64,000 nt of DNA from Ruminococcus sp. UNK.MGS-30 (GCA_000980705.1 LBCK01000001.1:992001-1056000), one strand, 5' to 3'; shown: positions 35,165-44,177, counted from the first letter of the stretch. A program made the numbers and translations. The notes: generated by a model not told the origin, from the sequence alone.

Positions 35165-35292
35165 AAAGCATGGATTGAAGAAATCCCCCAATTCCCCTTT
35201 TTATGTCCTGTTTTGACGTCATGTCTGACGGATATGCAATGGCTTCATCTGTTTTTAGACCTGCAATTTCCCTTTTTGCAGGTCGTTTTTTT
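35165..35292 (+). ncRNA. Candidate small transcript with its own terminator
   Basis: A second strong terminator (stem 35258-35266 with 35276-35284, then T7) lies about 200 bases past the previous one, with no coding frame between. A TATACT at about 35156-35161 could start a transcript of about 125 bases, but its -35 box is poor. It may be a small RNA or an untranslated remnant. Confidence 0.3.
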
Positions 35293-35304
35293 ATGCGGAA
35301 AAAC

Positions 35305-35336
35305 GAAAAAAGCACTTCGAAATGAAGTGCTTTTTT
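35305..35336 (-). terminator. Terminator of the tRNA-Ser pair
   Basis: A near-perfect palindrome of AAAAAAGCACTTC with its complement and a short loop, directly after the tRNA-Ser(GCT) 3' end. It can work on both strands. Confidence 0.85.
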
Positions 35337-35338
35337 CT

Positions 35339-35428
35339 TGGCGCGGAAGGAGGGATTTGAACCCTCGCGCCGGTTTCCCGACCTACTCCCTTAGCAGGGG
35401 AGCCCCTTCACCACTTGGGTACTTCCGC
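35339..35428 (-). tRNA. tRNA-Ser (anticodon GCT)
   Basis: Acceptor stem GCGGAAG with CTTCCGC, an anticodon stem-loop with GCT, a long variable arm typical of serine tRNA, the T-loop GGTTCAAATCC, and an encoded CCA end. It reads AGC/AGU codons. Confidence 0.95.
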
Positions 35429-35484
35429 ATTTTATCATCCAAAGGAGGAACAGCTGTAAATGTTCCGCTCCATGTATTATTCGT

Positions 35485-35573
<89 letters not shown>

Positions 35574-35767
35574 ATTGGACTGCATCAAACAGCTTTATTA
35601 TTATACTATAAAAAGCAGATTTTGTCAAGAGAAAACAGCAAATTTTTTTGGACAATTTCAAAAAGTTCTGTTTTCAATGGAAAAAGAAAAAAATCCGGGA
35701 AAAAGTTGATGCTTGTGTTGAAAAAGCAAAAGAAAATCAGCGCCTTTGATGTTGAAAAGAAAGGGGC

Positions 35768-35796
35768 TTGCATTCCCGGGACAGATGCTTTATAAT
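35768..35796 (+). promoter_or_regulatory. Promoter of the yjbQ-sir2-dtd operon
   Basis: TTGCAT (35768-35773), 17 bases, then TATAAT (35791-35796), 30 bases before the first ATG. Confidence 0.75.
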
Positions 35797-35825
35797 AGAA
35801 ACAGCACAAAAAAGGAGCGATTGCC

Positions 35826-36221
35826 ATGTTATACGCATATACATTAGAAACGCCGGCAGAAAATCTCTGCCCCATCACTGCCCAGGTGCAGGGCGCAGTG
35901 GCGGAAAGCGGCGTGACAGACGGCATTTGTGTGGTATACTGTCCCCACACCACCGCCGGCATCACCATTAACGAAAATGCAGACCCGGATGTAGTGACAG
36001 ACCTGCTGCTGGCATATCGGAAAGCCTTTCCGGATCGCCCGGAGTTTCGCCACATGGAGGGCAACTCTTCCGCACACGCCCGTGCCTCTGCCATGGGCAG
36101 CAGTGTCACCATTCCGGTGCGAAACGGCAGACTGGTGCTTGGCACATGGCAGGGCGTGTACTTCTGCGAGTTTGACGGTCCACGCCGCCGGACGTTTTAC
36201 GTCAGCGTCATTGCCGGATAG
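35826..36221 (+). CDS. YjbQ-family (UPF0047) protein
   Basis: A 131-residue single-domain protein. The signature CPHTTAGITINENADPDVVTD, a histidine pair later (FRHMEGNSSAH) and WQGVYFCEFDGPR are typical of the family. Some members have thiamine phosphate synthase activity, but the normal role is unsettled. GGAGCGATTGCC precedes the ATG. First gene of a three-gene operon. Confidence 0.93.
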   Translation: MLYAYTLETPAENLCPITAQVQGAVAESGVTDGICVVYCPHTTAGITINENADPDVVTDLLLAYRKAFPDRPEFRHMEGNSSAHARASAMGSSVTIPVRNGRLVLGTWQGVYFCEFDGPRRRTFYVSVIAG

Positions 36222-36235
36222 AAAGGGGAATCACC

Positions 36236-36976
36236 ATGGATAAAGAAAAAATCGAACAGTTGCAGAAATGGGTGGATGCGTCTGACCGGATCGTCTTTTT
36301 TGGCGGCGCAGGCGTTTCCACAGAAAGCGGCATCCCGGACTTCCGCAGCCAGGATGGGCTGTATCACCAGCAGTATGACGTGCCGCCGGAGACCATCCTC
36401 AGCCATACTTATTTTGAACGGCATACCGAGGATTTTTACCGGTTTTACCGGAACAAGATGATCTGTCTCACGGCAAAGCCCAATGCGGCGCACAAAAAGC
36501 TGGCGGAGCTGGAACAAGCCGGAAAGCTGCTGGCAGTGGTGACCCAGAACATCGACGGGCTGCACCAGATGGCTGGCAGCAAGACGGTTCTGGAACTGCA
36601 CGGCAGTGTGCATCGGAACATCTGCCAGGTGTGCGGCGCCGTCTATGATGCTGAGTGGATCATGCTGACAAACGGCGTGCCGCACTGTGAAAAATGCGGC
36701 GGCAGAGTCAAGCCGGATGTGGTACTGTATGAGGAGTCTCTGCTGGAGGAGACGCTGACACGGTCGGTGAATGCTATTGCCAATGCGGACTTGCTGCTGG
36801 TGGGTGGTACATCGCTGACGGTCTATCCGGCGGCAGGGCTGCTGCGGTATTTTCGGGGCGACCATCTGGTTCTGCTGAACCGGGACGCAACGCCGATGGA
36901 TGAACAGGCGGACCTGTGCATCCGGGAACCCATCGGCAAGGTGCTGGAACAAATTCAAGTGAGGGATAAGGCATGA
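36236..36976 (+). CDS. Sir2-family NAD-dependent protein deacylase
   Basis: A 246-residue sirtuin that removes acyl groups from lysine using NAD. Signatures are FFGGAGVSTESGIPDFRSQDGLY, TQNIDGLHQMAGS, LHGS with the catalytic His, a four-cysteine zinc site (CQVC and CEKCGGRVKPDVVLYEE) and GGTSLTVYPAAGL. The length is normal for bacterial CobB. It begins 15 bases after yjbQ and overlaps dtd by 4 bases (ATGA). Confidence 0.96.
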   Translation: MDKEKIEQLQKWVDASDRIVFFGGAGVSTESGIPDFRSQDGLYHQQYDVPPETILSHTYFERHTEDFYRFYRNKMICLTAKPNAAHKKLAELEQAGKLLAVVTQNIDGLHQMAGSKTVLELHGSVHRNICQVCGAVYDAEWIMLTNGVPHCEKCGGRVKPDVVLYEESLLEETLTRSVNAIANADLLLVGGTSLTVYPAAGLLRYFRGDHLVLLNRDATPMDEQADLCIREPIGKVLEQIQVRDKA

Positions 36977-37428
36977 AGATGTTGGTACAGCGTGTGAAAA
37001 ACGCAAAGGTCTCCGTGGAGGGCAAAACCACCGGAGAGATCGAACAGGGATTTCTGGTGCTTCTGGGCATTGCGCCGGAGGACACCCAGGAGATTATGGA
37101 AAAAATGGTGGACAAGCTGCTGCGGCTGCGGATCTTCTCGGATGAGAACGACAAGATCAATCTGTCCCTTTCCGATGTGGGCGGCAGCCTGCTGCTGGTG
37201 TCGCAGTTTACGCTCTATGCGGACTGCCGCAAGGGCAATCGCCCCAGCTTTGTCCATGCCGCACCGCCGGCGCAGGCGGAGGCACTGTACGAATCCTGTA
37301 AGGCGTACTGCCGGGAACGTGTTCCGGTGGTGGAGTCCGGCATCTTCGGCGCAGATATGCAGGTGGAGTTGTGCAATGACGGTCCGTTTACCGTCATGCT
37401 GGATTCGGATGAGATCATAAAGCGGTGA
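36973..37428 (+). CDS. dtd: D-aminoacyl-tRNA deacylase
   Basis: A 151-residue enzyme that hydrolyses D-aminoacyl-tRNA. Signatures are MLVQRVKNAKVSVEG, LRIFSDENDKINLSL, SQFTLYADCRKGNRPSF and the C-terminal NDGPFT. The family usually has GPVT at the cross-subunit Gly-cisPro motif; the Val is Phe here, with the Gly-Pro kept. Last gene of the operon. Confidence 0.96.
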   Translation: MKMLVQRVKNAKVSVEGKTTGEIEQGFLVLLGIAPEDTQEIMEKMVDKLLRLRIFSDENDKINLSLSDVGGSLLLVSQFTLYADCRKGNRPSFVHAAPPAQAEALYESCKAYCRERVPVVESGIFGADMQVELCNDGPFTVMLDSDEIIKR

Positions 37429-37616
37429 GAGCTGCCTTTTTCCACGGCTTTCCACACCATAGCGTGTTGAAAAGTGGAGAAATCTGTGGAAAACTGATTT
37501 TGGAAAACGGCGCTGTTATGGTCTGTTTGACAGCGCTTTTCTGCGTTAGGGATGCCTACTGTCAAGTTGCACAAAAAGCAGATTGGATATTTTACATGAA
37601 ATCCATCATCTTCCTG

Positions 37617-37645
37617 TTGACAATTTGGTGCAAATGTGATATAAT
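37617..37645 (+). promoter_or_regulatory. Consensus promoter of the candidate RNA
   Basis: TTGACA (37617-37622), 17 bases, then TATAAT (37640-37645). Both boxes match the sigma-A consensus fully. Confidence 0.85.
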
Positions 37646-37651
37646 CATAAC

Positions 37652-37848
37652 AGAAGCAAGGCAGATGATTCACAGCATATCCCGCTTGTGATGATGCTTC
37701 GTATAGAAATACATTTCCGGCAAAAGAATTGCGAGGTGTCGGCGGTATTTCATTTTTGCAATTTTAGAATTTTGCAGTTATCTCTCTTTTTCTCATTGCT
37801 TTACTGAAACCGTGTTTTTCCGTTTGGAGAAACACGGTTTCGCTTTTT
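37652..37848 (+). ncRNA. Candidate structured non-coding RNA (about 197 bases, possibly 6S-like)
   Basis: The transcript predicted between a perfect promoter and a strong terminator has no plausible coding frame and folds well by eye. GAAGCAA at 37653-37659 can pair with TTGCTTT at 37796-37802 to close the whole RNA. Alternatively its first six bases can pair with TGCTTC at 37695-37700. An inner hairpin joins GAAATAC (37706-37712) with GTATTTC (37745-37751), and CCGGCA with TGTCGG inside it. Length and a closing stem around a long apical hairpin fit 6S RNA, but I cannot confirm the family. Confidence 0.6.
37806..37848 (+). terminator. Terminator of the candidate RNA
   Basis: A 12-bp stem (37806-37817 with 37830-37841) followed by GCTTTTT. 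Confidence 0.85.
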
Positions 37849-37861
37849 CCCGGCACATCTC

Positions 37862-37890
37862 TTGACAGATGCGGCAAAACAAGGTATAAT
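37862..37890 (+). promoter_or_regulatory. Consensus promoter of the SGNH-dockerin gene
   Basis: TTGACA (37862-37867), 17 bases, then TATAAT (37885-37890), again a full consensus, only 13 bases after the preceding terminator. Confidence 0.85.
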
Positions 37891-38027
37891 GACAACAGGC
37901 GGCGCCGCTGTCCGCAGGGGACAAAAAGGGGTACCTGGGGCGCAGAAAGACAGGATGCCGCTGTGGAAAAGCCAAGCGTACCTGCCTGCGAATCATGCAG
38001 ACGGGTCAGGACAGAAAGGACTTGTAA

Positions 38028-39323
38028 ATGATGAAAACAAAAATCTGGACAAAAAGTCTGGCTGGCGTATGCGCAGCAGTCACCGCAGTGCCGGTTCTGG
38101 CAATGTCAGCATCTGCGGCGACCTATGAACCGGTTGCAGTGACGGGCTGTAAGGTAGTTGCGCTGGGCGATGACTGCCTGGCAGAGACAGGCGACGGAAA
38201 GTCTGCAGTCTCCATTGTGGCAGATTATCTGGGCGGCACTGCCGTAAACTATGCGAAGGTCGGTGCAACTTCCGGCGACCTGGTGACTGCGGTGCAGTCC
38301 GATGCGGCGCTCCGTGCTGACGTAGAATCCGCAGAAGTCATCATGGTCTCTGTGGGCGTAAACGATCTGATCGCACAGGTGCTGTATGAGAACACTGACC
38401 TGGTAGACCTCTCCAATTGCAGCACGCTGATCGATGTGGCAAACAAGCTGACCACCGATACCAACAAGCTGGATGCAGCCAATAAAAAGCTGGCGGCAAA
38501 TCTGCCGGGCGTTGTGGATACCATATTTGCCAACATTGAGACTGTGGTCACCGATCTGCACAAGCTGAACCGTACCGCAGATATTGTGGTAGAATCTGTC
38601 AACAACCCTCTGGGCGTAGACTATAATGGTGGACTGCCGGGCGTTTCTCAGAACCGCCGTGCCGTTGTCTCTTACTTATACACCTATCTGGATGTGGCAC
38701 TTGAGGGCGGCGCTGTGAACAATTTCGTGCTGGAACCGATGACAGTCGCAGACGGACTGAACAAGCGCATCGCAAACCTGGAAGATGCTTCTGCGGCAGA
38801 CTTCTATGCCTCTTATGTGGGCGCAGCCGGTGAAAAGGCGATCGGCTTTGAACTGAGCAACATCATGAATCTGGATATGACCTTTACACCGGTGGGACAG
38901 GTGGCTCTGGCTGCCGCAGCGATCCAGTCGACCGAGATGCTTTCCCACGGAAACGGCAGTGTCGTTGCAGATGCTTATGCGGCAACCGGCAAAAGTGATG
39001 ATATGAAAACACTTCGTGCGTCCCTGGACAGCATGATAAATGCTGCCGCAGCGCACACCATGCCTGCATATTACATGGGTGATGCAGATGCCAGCGGCCG
39101 TGTGGATACTGATGACCTGTTCCTCTGCATGTACAATATTGCTCTGGTAGGTGCCGGCTATGATACACAGCTGGATCCCGTTCAGCGCAAGGCTCTGGAT
39201 GCAGATGCCGACGGCAAGCTGGACAGCCAGGATATGTTCCTTTGGATGTACTATATGGCACAGGCAGGTGCCGGCATTGACGTAAATCTGGAGGACTATC
39301 TGGCACAGAATAAGGCTGCTTAA
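38028..39323 (+). CDS. Secreted SGNH-like protein with a C-terminal dockerin; catalytic residues missing
   Basis: A 431-residue secreted protein. The signal peptide covers about 1-31. The SGNH/GDSL fold is indicated by strand 1 VVALGDD (47-49 in place of GDS), a block II glycine in KVGATSGD, and block III GVND (110-113). The nucleophile Ser is Asp49. In the last block the usual DxxHP is DMTFTPVG, with no His. Hydrolase activity is therefore unlikely. A dockerin (about 354-415) carries DADASGRVDTDD and DADADGKLDSQD. GAAAGGA precedes the ATG. It has its own strong promoter. It may have become a binding module. Confidence 0.8.
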   Translation: MMKTKIWTKSLAGVCAAVTAVPVLAMSASAATYEPVAVTGCKVVALGDDCLAETGDGKSAVSIVADYLGGTAVNYAKVGATSGDLVTAVQSDAALRADVESAEVIMVSVGVNDLIAQVLYENTDLVDLSNCSTLIDVANKLTTDTNKLDAANKKLAANLPGVVDTIFANIETVVTDLHKLNRTADIVVESVNNPLGVDYNGGLPGVSQNRRAVVSYLYTYLDVALEGGAVNNFVLEPMTVADGLNKRIANLEDASAADFYASYVGAAGEKAIGFELSNIMNLDMTFTPVGQVALAAAAIQSTEMLSHGNGSVVADAYAATGKSDDMKTLRASLDSMINAAAAHTMPAYYMGDADASGRVDTDDLFLCMYNIALVGAGYDTQLDPVQRKALDADADGKLDSQDMFLWMYYMAQAGAGIDVNLEDYLAQNKAA

Positions 39324-39527
39324 ACGCCTTTTCTGCACTGAAACAGTCAGAAACCCTATGAAATGTGGAATGTGAAGTCTTTGTGGGACGCATTTTACCT
39401 TCTTTTCTATCGCTTATCATACGTTTATCACATAAAACCGTATAATAATAATTACAGAAAGCGAAAAGCACAAAACCACCGCCGAAAACCAAACAGCGGT
39501 GTTCAGGATAGAAAGGAAGAAAAGATC
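39324..39527. other. Intergenic region before htrA2
   Basis: Contains a TATAAT (39441-39446) without a clear -35 box; no terminator or RNA was recognised. Confidence 0.4.
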
Positions 39528-41213
39528 ATGGCTGACTTTGAAAACAAAAACAACACGCAGTGGAATGAAAACAATGCGGCGCAGAACGGAGCATCTGCTC
39601 CCAATGCTGCCGGTACAGCAGACAGTGTGAAAAACGCTGCGCAGAACACTTCCGGCGCAGGATATAACACAAACCCCACCAATACCGGTTCCAGCGCAAA
39701 CGGCGCTGCAAACCCGTATGCTTACCAGAACGGATATTACCGGAACACCACACCCCACCAGGATGAGGCAGTTCACAGCGGCGCTTATCAGAACGGCAGC
39801 ACCTACGGCAATCCGGCAGGCAGCAATACATCCAACGTCAACAACACCGTATCTGCCGGAAACGGCGGCAACGGCAACAACGGCGGTTATTCCTATGTGA
39901 ACTATTACTCCGACCCCAACGGCGGCGACCCCAACAAAAAGCCGAAGAAAAAGCACACCGGTCTAAAGATTGCGGCTTTTGTTATGGCGATGGTTCTGGT
40001 CTCCGGCGGTTCGATCGGTGTCTATGAGGGCATCCGCTCTGCCAATGCTGACAACGGCAGTTCTATTGTGGCAAGCAATGATTCTTCCGCAGCAGATGAA
40101 AGCCAGAGCAAAAAGTCGGACAGCGATTCTTCCAAGAAGAGCAGTTCCGATCAGAGCTGGATCCAGCTGGCATCTACCAACGGTTCGATGTCGGTAGCAG
40201 ATATTGTTAAGAAAGTGACCCCGTCGGTTGTCGGCGTACAGTCCACGTTCTCTTCTTCCAACGGCAATACCAACAATAACAGTTACGGCGGTTTCTTCGG
40301 CTACGGCAACGGACAGCAGGGCAACAGCTCGCAGGGCATGACCGGCGTCGGCACTGGCATCATCATGTCGAAGGATGGCTATATCGTTACCAATGCACAT
40401 GTGATTTACGACGATGAGTACGGTTACGGCGAGGCATCTTCCGTACAGATTCAGATGTCGGATGAGACCACCACTTATGATGCACGCATCGTGGCATACG
40501 ACAAAGAGGCAGATATCGCTGTACTGAAAATCGATGCAGACAATCTGACTGCCGCAGAATTTGGCGACAGCAGCAGCTGTGAAGTGGGTGAAATGGTAGT
40601 TGCTATCGGTAACCCGCTGGGACTCCAGTTCCAGAATACGGTTACCTGCGGCATCATCTCCGCACTGGACCGTAAGGTCACCATCAACGACAACACCATG
40701 ACGCTGATCCAGACCGATACGGCGATCAACAACGGTAACTCCGGCGGTCCGCTCATCAACAGCTCCGGTCAGGTTATCGGCATCAACTCTGCGAAGATGT
40801 CCAGCACCTATTCCGGTGAGGCAACTGTAGAAGGTATCGGCTTTGCTATCCCGATGTCTGAGGCGAAGAGCATCATTGACGATTTGATCAACTATGGCTA
40901 TGTGACCGGCCGTCCGCAGCTTGGCATTTCCTGCCAGGATGTGACAGAGGCAGTTTCACAGGCTTACAATATTCCGGTCGGCGCTTATATTTTCAGCGTC
41001 ACCAGCGGCGGTGCAGCTGACCAGGCTGGTCTGCAGCCAGGCGATGTTATCACCGGCATCCAGGATCAGACCATCACGACCACCGAAGAACTGAACGCAG
41101 TCAAGAACCAGTACAAGGCTGGGGATACCATCACGCTGACCTATGTCCGTGCCGGCGAGACCAAAAAGGTCGATGTCATACTGGCAGAAGTACAGCAGAG
41201 TGAGAATAACTAA
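39528..41213 (+). CDS. htrA: Second HtrA-like membrane-anchored serine protease
   Basis: A 561-residue protease. The start at 39528 follows GAAAGGAAG. The cytoplasmic head (1-142) is rich in Asn, Gly, Ala and Tyr, ending in a lysine cluster. One membrane helix (about 146-166) and a Ser-rich spacer follow. The protease domain has H291 in TNAHV, D329 in EADIAV and S405 in NNGNSGGP; a PDZ domain (about 460-550) with QAGLQPGDVI ends the protein. It is a paralogue of the protease at 2907, with a quite different head and a more typical PDZ. It has no two-component neighbour. Confidence 0.94.
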   Translation: MADFENKNNTQWNENNAAQNGASAPNAAGTADSVKNAAQNTSGAGYNTNPTNTGSSANGAANPYAYQNGYYRNTTPHQDEAVHSGAYQNGSTYGNPAGSNTSNVNNTVSAGNGGNGNNGGYSYVNYYSDPNGGDPNKKPKKKHTGLKIAAFVMAMVLVSGGSIGVYEGIRSANADNGSSIVASNDSSAADESQSKKSDSDSSKKSSSDQSWIQLASTNGSMSVADIVKKVTPSVVGVQSTFSSSNGNTNNNSYGGFFGYGNGQQGNSSQGMTGVGTGIIMSKDGYIVTNAHVIYDDEYGYGEASSVQIQMSDETTTYDARIVAYDKEADIAVLKIDADNLTAAEFGDSSSCEVGEMVVAIGNPLGLQFQNTVTCGIISALDRKVTINDNTMTLIQTDTAINNGNSGGPLINSSGQVIGINSAKMSSTYSGEATVEGIGFAIPMSEAKSIIDDLINYGYVTGRPQLGISCQDVTEAVSQAYNIPVGAYIFSVTSGGAADQAGLQPGDVITGIQDQTITTTEELNAVKNQYKAGDTITLTYVRAGETKKVDVILAEVQQSENN

Positions 41214-41286
41214 TCATTCGGGTACTGCGTTATTCAATTGACATCTTGTTTTTTTCATACATTCTCCTTATTATTTTTCGGGAAAG

Positions 41287-41314
41287 CGTCCGACAGTTTC
41301 TGTCGGACGTTTTT
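41287..41314 (+). terminator. htrA2 terminator
   Basis: A perfect 10-bp stem, CGTCCGACAG with CTGTCGGACG, a TTT loop and T5. The following 200 bases to 41513 show only a weak promoter-like CATATGCAATAATAGG. Confidence 0.85.
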
Positions 41315-41513
41315 CTGTTACAACGGCTGTTTTCCACGTATCTTTTTGCAGCCTCACGCAGGATTTTCACGTAATTTCCATAAACATATGCAATAATAGG
41401 AACATAGAAAAACAGAAACCACGCTTGGGGAATTGGGTATCACATACGAGGAGTTTTGACAAATGACAAATTCACATCATGGGGTACCAAATACAAAAAG
41501 GAGCGTGAGTCTC

Positions 41514-43919
41514 ATGCAAAAGAAAATATTTGCCTGGGCAATGAGCATGGCGGTAGCGGCGATGATCGCCTGCACCGGATGCACACAAAACAGCAGCACA
41601 TCCAGCGGCACGGACAGCGAAACAGCACAGACGACCACGCTGGAGGAAACCGACGGTTCGGTCAGCAGCCAGAATCTTTCTGCGGTGCAGTCCGGAACTG
41701 CCGGCGTGACCACCGATGCAGGCGACCTTTGCGACACTTATGACAGCTTTGACGCAGAGATCGCTCTGGCAGACGATGATACCAAGGTCACCGGCAATAC
41801 AAAAGCCGTTTCCGTAAAAAATAACCGGGTCACCATTTCCGCAGGCGGCACCTATCGTATCAGCGGCAAGCTGACAAAGGGACAGGTAGTTGTCACCGGT
41901 TCGGAAAAGGTGAAGCTTTATCTGGACGGCGCAGAGATCACCAGCACATCTGGTCCGGCGCTGGTGTGCGTCAATGAAAAGCGCACCGTCCTGTCACTGG
42001 CGAAGGGTACGAAAAACGTTTTGACAGACAGCGCCGACAACGCCGAAACCACAGAGAGCGGAAACAACGTGGATGCCTGCGCTCTGTTTGCACAGGATAA
42101 GCTGACGATCAACGGCAGCGGCAGCCTGGCAGTCTCCGGAAACAGCCGGGACGGCATTGTCTGCAGGGATACGCTGAAACTGGTGAATGGTACGATCACC
42201 GTGGATGCGGCAGAGGATGGTGTAAAGGGCAAGGACTGCGTGGCAATGTTCGGCGCAGATCTGACTGTGACTGCCGGCAATGACGGTGTAAAGTCCACCG
42301 AGGACAGCGATGCCGCAAAGGGCTTTTTGCAGCTGACGGACGGCAGTGCCGCAGTGACAGCCGGCGGCGATTGTCTCCAGGCAGAGTCTCTGGTGTGGGT
42401 GACAGACGGTACGTATACCCTCACCAGCAACGGCACGGCTGTGGATGCAGAGACCGGCGAGACCTCCAGCAGCAAAGGTATTAAGTGCAGCGGTGATGTT
42501 GAAATCGCCGGCGGCACACTGACCATTGATGCGGCAGAGGATGGCGTGAACTGCGGCGGCGCTATGGAGATACAGGACGGCGAGATGACCGTTTCCAGTG
42601 CCGAGGACGGCATCCAGGCAGACGGTGACCTCACCATTTCCGGCGGCACTGTCCAGGTGACGACCACCGGAGAAGTGGCAGCCTCTGCACAGGACGACTT
42701 CCAGCCCGGCAATTTTGGCGGCGGTACACCGCCTTCCGGTGAAATGCCCTCTGGAGATGCACCCTCCGGAAATCCGCCGGAGCTGCCGGACGGCGAGACC
42801 TTTGGCGGCGGCAATCCGCCCAGCGGAAATGCACCTTCCGGCGATGTTCCCGGACAGAACGGGCAGAATGCCAACGCCGAAAACGCTGACGTCATCCAGG
42901 CGGCAGCCGTTCAGACGGATACCACTGCGGCATCTGTGACAGACGCAGCAGATTCGCAGACAACAACAACCACAACAACGGCAGATGATGCCACCAGCAA
43001 GGGCATCAAGTGCGGCGGCAATCTGGTGATGAGCGGCGGCAGCTGTACCATTCACTCCACAGACCACGCTGTTCACGCTGCCGGAACGGCAGAACTCTCC
43101 GGCACAACGCTGGACATTACTTCCGACAACAAGGGCATCAGCAGCCACGGTGATCTCACCGTTTCAGACGGCAGCATTACCATTCACAGCTGCACCGAGG
43201 GCATTGAGTCAAAGGCGGAAATGAACATCAGCGGCGGCGAGATACGGATTCTGGATGCCACCGATGACGGACTGAACACCGGCAGCGCAGACAGTGGCTC
43301 CCACGCCATGACCATTTCCGGCGGCTATATCTACGTCAACGCCTCCGGTGACGGTGTGGATTCCAACGGCACATGGACAATGACCGGCGGCACACTGCTG
43401 GTGTGCGGTCCGACCAGCGGCGGAGACGGCTCGCTGGATGCCAACGGGGATATGACCTATACCGGCGGCACACTGCTGGCGCTGTCCAGCAAGGGCATGA
43501 TGGAATATCCGGAGAGCGGCTGTCTGGTGGCAACCAACTGCAACGCAGCAGCCGGCGACCAGATCAGCATTGTGGATCAGAACGGTACGGTTCTTGTGAC
43601 ACTGCAGTCGCCCAAGGCGGTCTCCGATGTGATCTATGGCATCGGTGACGGCGACTCGTCGGATTATACCATTGTGACCGGCGGCACATATTCCGGCACG
43701 CTGAACGATGACGGCTATGCCGAGGGCGGAACGGTCAGCGGCGGCACGGAAGTGACAGCAAACGGCGGCTCCGGCGGCATGAACGGCGGTCAGCCCGATG
43801 GAATGCCTTCGGGACAGCCCGGCGGACAGGGCGGCACACCGCCCAGCGGTTCTAACGGCGGCACGCCTCCGGAAAAGCCGGGACAGAACAGCACGGACAG
43901 CAGCACAGAAAACTCCTGA
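41514..43919 (+). CDS. Cthe_2159/DUF4353-type carbohydrate-binding lipoprotein
   Basis: An 801-residue surface lipoprotein. The signal peptide ends near AMIACTGC (lipid Cys 20 or 23). The start at 41514 follows AAAAAGGAG. Residues 65-390 and 500-760 consist of repeated short strands such as ISGGTVQVT, DAAEDGVKGKD and GKGIKCGG, the right-handed beta-helix pattern of the Cthe_2159 family, which binds acidic polysaccharide such as polygalacturonate. A Pro/Gly/Ser-rich spacer (PSGEMPSGDAPSGNPP) splits the two halves, and a similar tail ends the protein. No catalytic motif was seen. Calcium and pectin binding are family-based inferences. Confidence 0.85.
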   Translation: MQKKIFAWAMSMAVAAMIACTGCTQNSSTSSGTDSETAQTTTLEETDGSVSSQNLSAVQSGTAGVTTDAGDLCDTYDSFDAEIALADDDTKVTGNTKAVSVKNNRVTISAGGTYRISGKLTKGQVVVTGSEKVKLYLDGAEITSTSGPALVCVNEKRTVLSLAKGTKNVLTDSADNAETTESGNNVDACALFAQDKLTINGSGSLAVSGNSRDGIVCRDTLKLVNGTITVDAAEDGVKGKDCVAMFGADLTVTAGNDGVKSTEDSDAAKGFLQLTDGSAAVTAGGDCLQAESLVWVTDGTYTLTSNGTAVDAETGETSSSKGIKCSGDVEIAGGTLTIDAAEDGVNCGGAMEIQDGEMTVSSAEDGIQADGDLTISGGTVQVTTTGEVAASAQDDFQPGNFGGGTPPSGEMPSGDAPSGNPPELPDGETFGGGNPPSGNAPSGDVPGQNGQNANAENADVIQAAAVQTDTTAASVTDAADSQTTTTTTTADDATSKGIKCGGNLVMSGGSCTIHSTDHAVHAAGTAELSGTTLDITSDNKGISSHGDLTVSDGSITIHSCTEGIESKAEMNISGGEIRILDATDDGLNTGSADSGSHAMTISGGYIYVNASGDGVDSNGTWTMTGGTLLVCGPTSGGDGSLDANGDMTYTGGTLLALSSKGMMEYPESGCLVATNCNAAAGDQISIVDQNGTVLVTLQSPKAVSDVIYGIGDGDSSDYTIVTGGTYSGTLNDDGYAEGGTVSGGTEVTANGGSGGMNGGQPDGMPSGQPGGQGGTPPSGSNGGTPPEKPGQNSTDSSTENS

Positions 43920-43991
43920 CCAGACACCATCCGATTCAAAGTAGTCTTTCACATATGACAACACCACGCAAGCTTTGTGCGGTGCTGTCCA

Positions 43992-44028
43992 AAAAATGCG
44001 CACGGGCGAAAAGTCTGTGCGCATTTTT
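43992..44028 (+). terminator. Terminator of the carbohydrate-binding lipoprotein gene
   Basis: Stem AAAAATGCGCAC with GTGCGCATTTTT around a 13-base loop; a second weaker hairpin precedes it. Confidence 0.8.
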
Positions 44029-44177
44029 GGGGTCGGAGGCGCATATTTTCCCGGCGGAAAATCAGACCTTTCGGCGGCAAAGAAAACAAATGCTGGAAGA
44101 ATCTGTTTTGTGACCGTCATTTTGCGCAAAAATAGTGCGCAAGCGGCATGAAATTCACTGCACATTATGGAAATTAC

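Larger units (their letters stand above)
37429..38027. other. 599-bp region with a candidate structured RNA and two consensus promoters
   Basis: No protein gene is supported. It holds a hairpin with T4 near 37505-37545 (dtd terminator), a full consensus promoter at 37617, a structured transcript to 37848, and a second full consensus promoter at 37862. A 134-base leader then reaches the next start codon. Confidence 0.75.

Noticed and set aside
37650..37680. Similarity of AGCAAGGCAGATGA to the conserved SRP RNA domain
   Set aside because: The required upstream GGAAGG/GNRA part is missing, and the stretch lies at the very 5' end of the transcript.
37425..37691. Open frame of 88 codons after dtd
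   Set aside because: It crosses a terminator-like hairpin and a full-consensus promoter, has no ribosome-binding site and no protein-like features.
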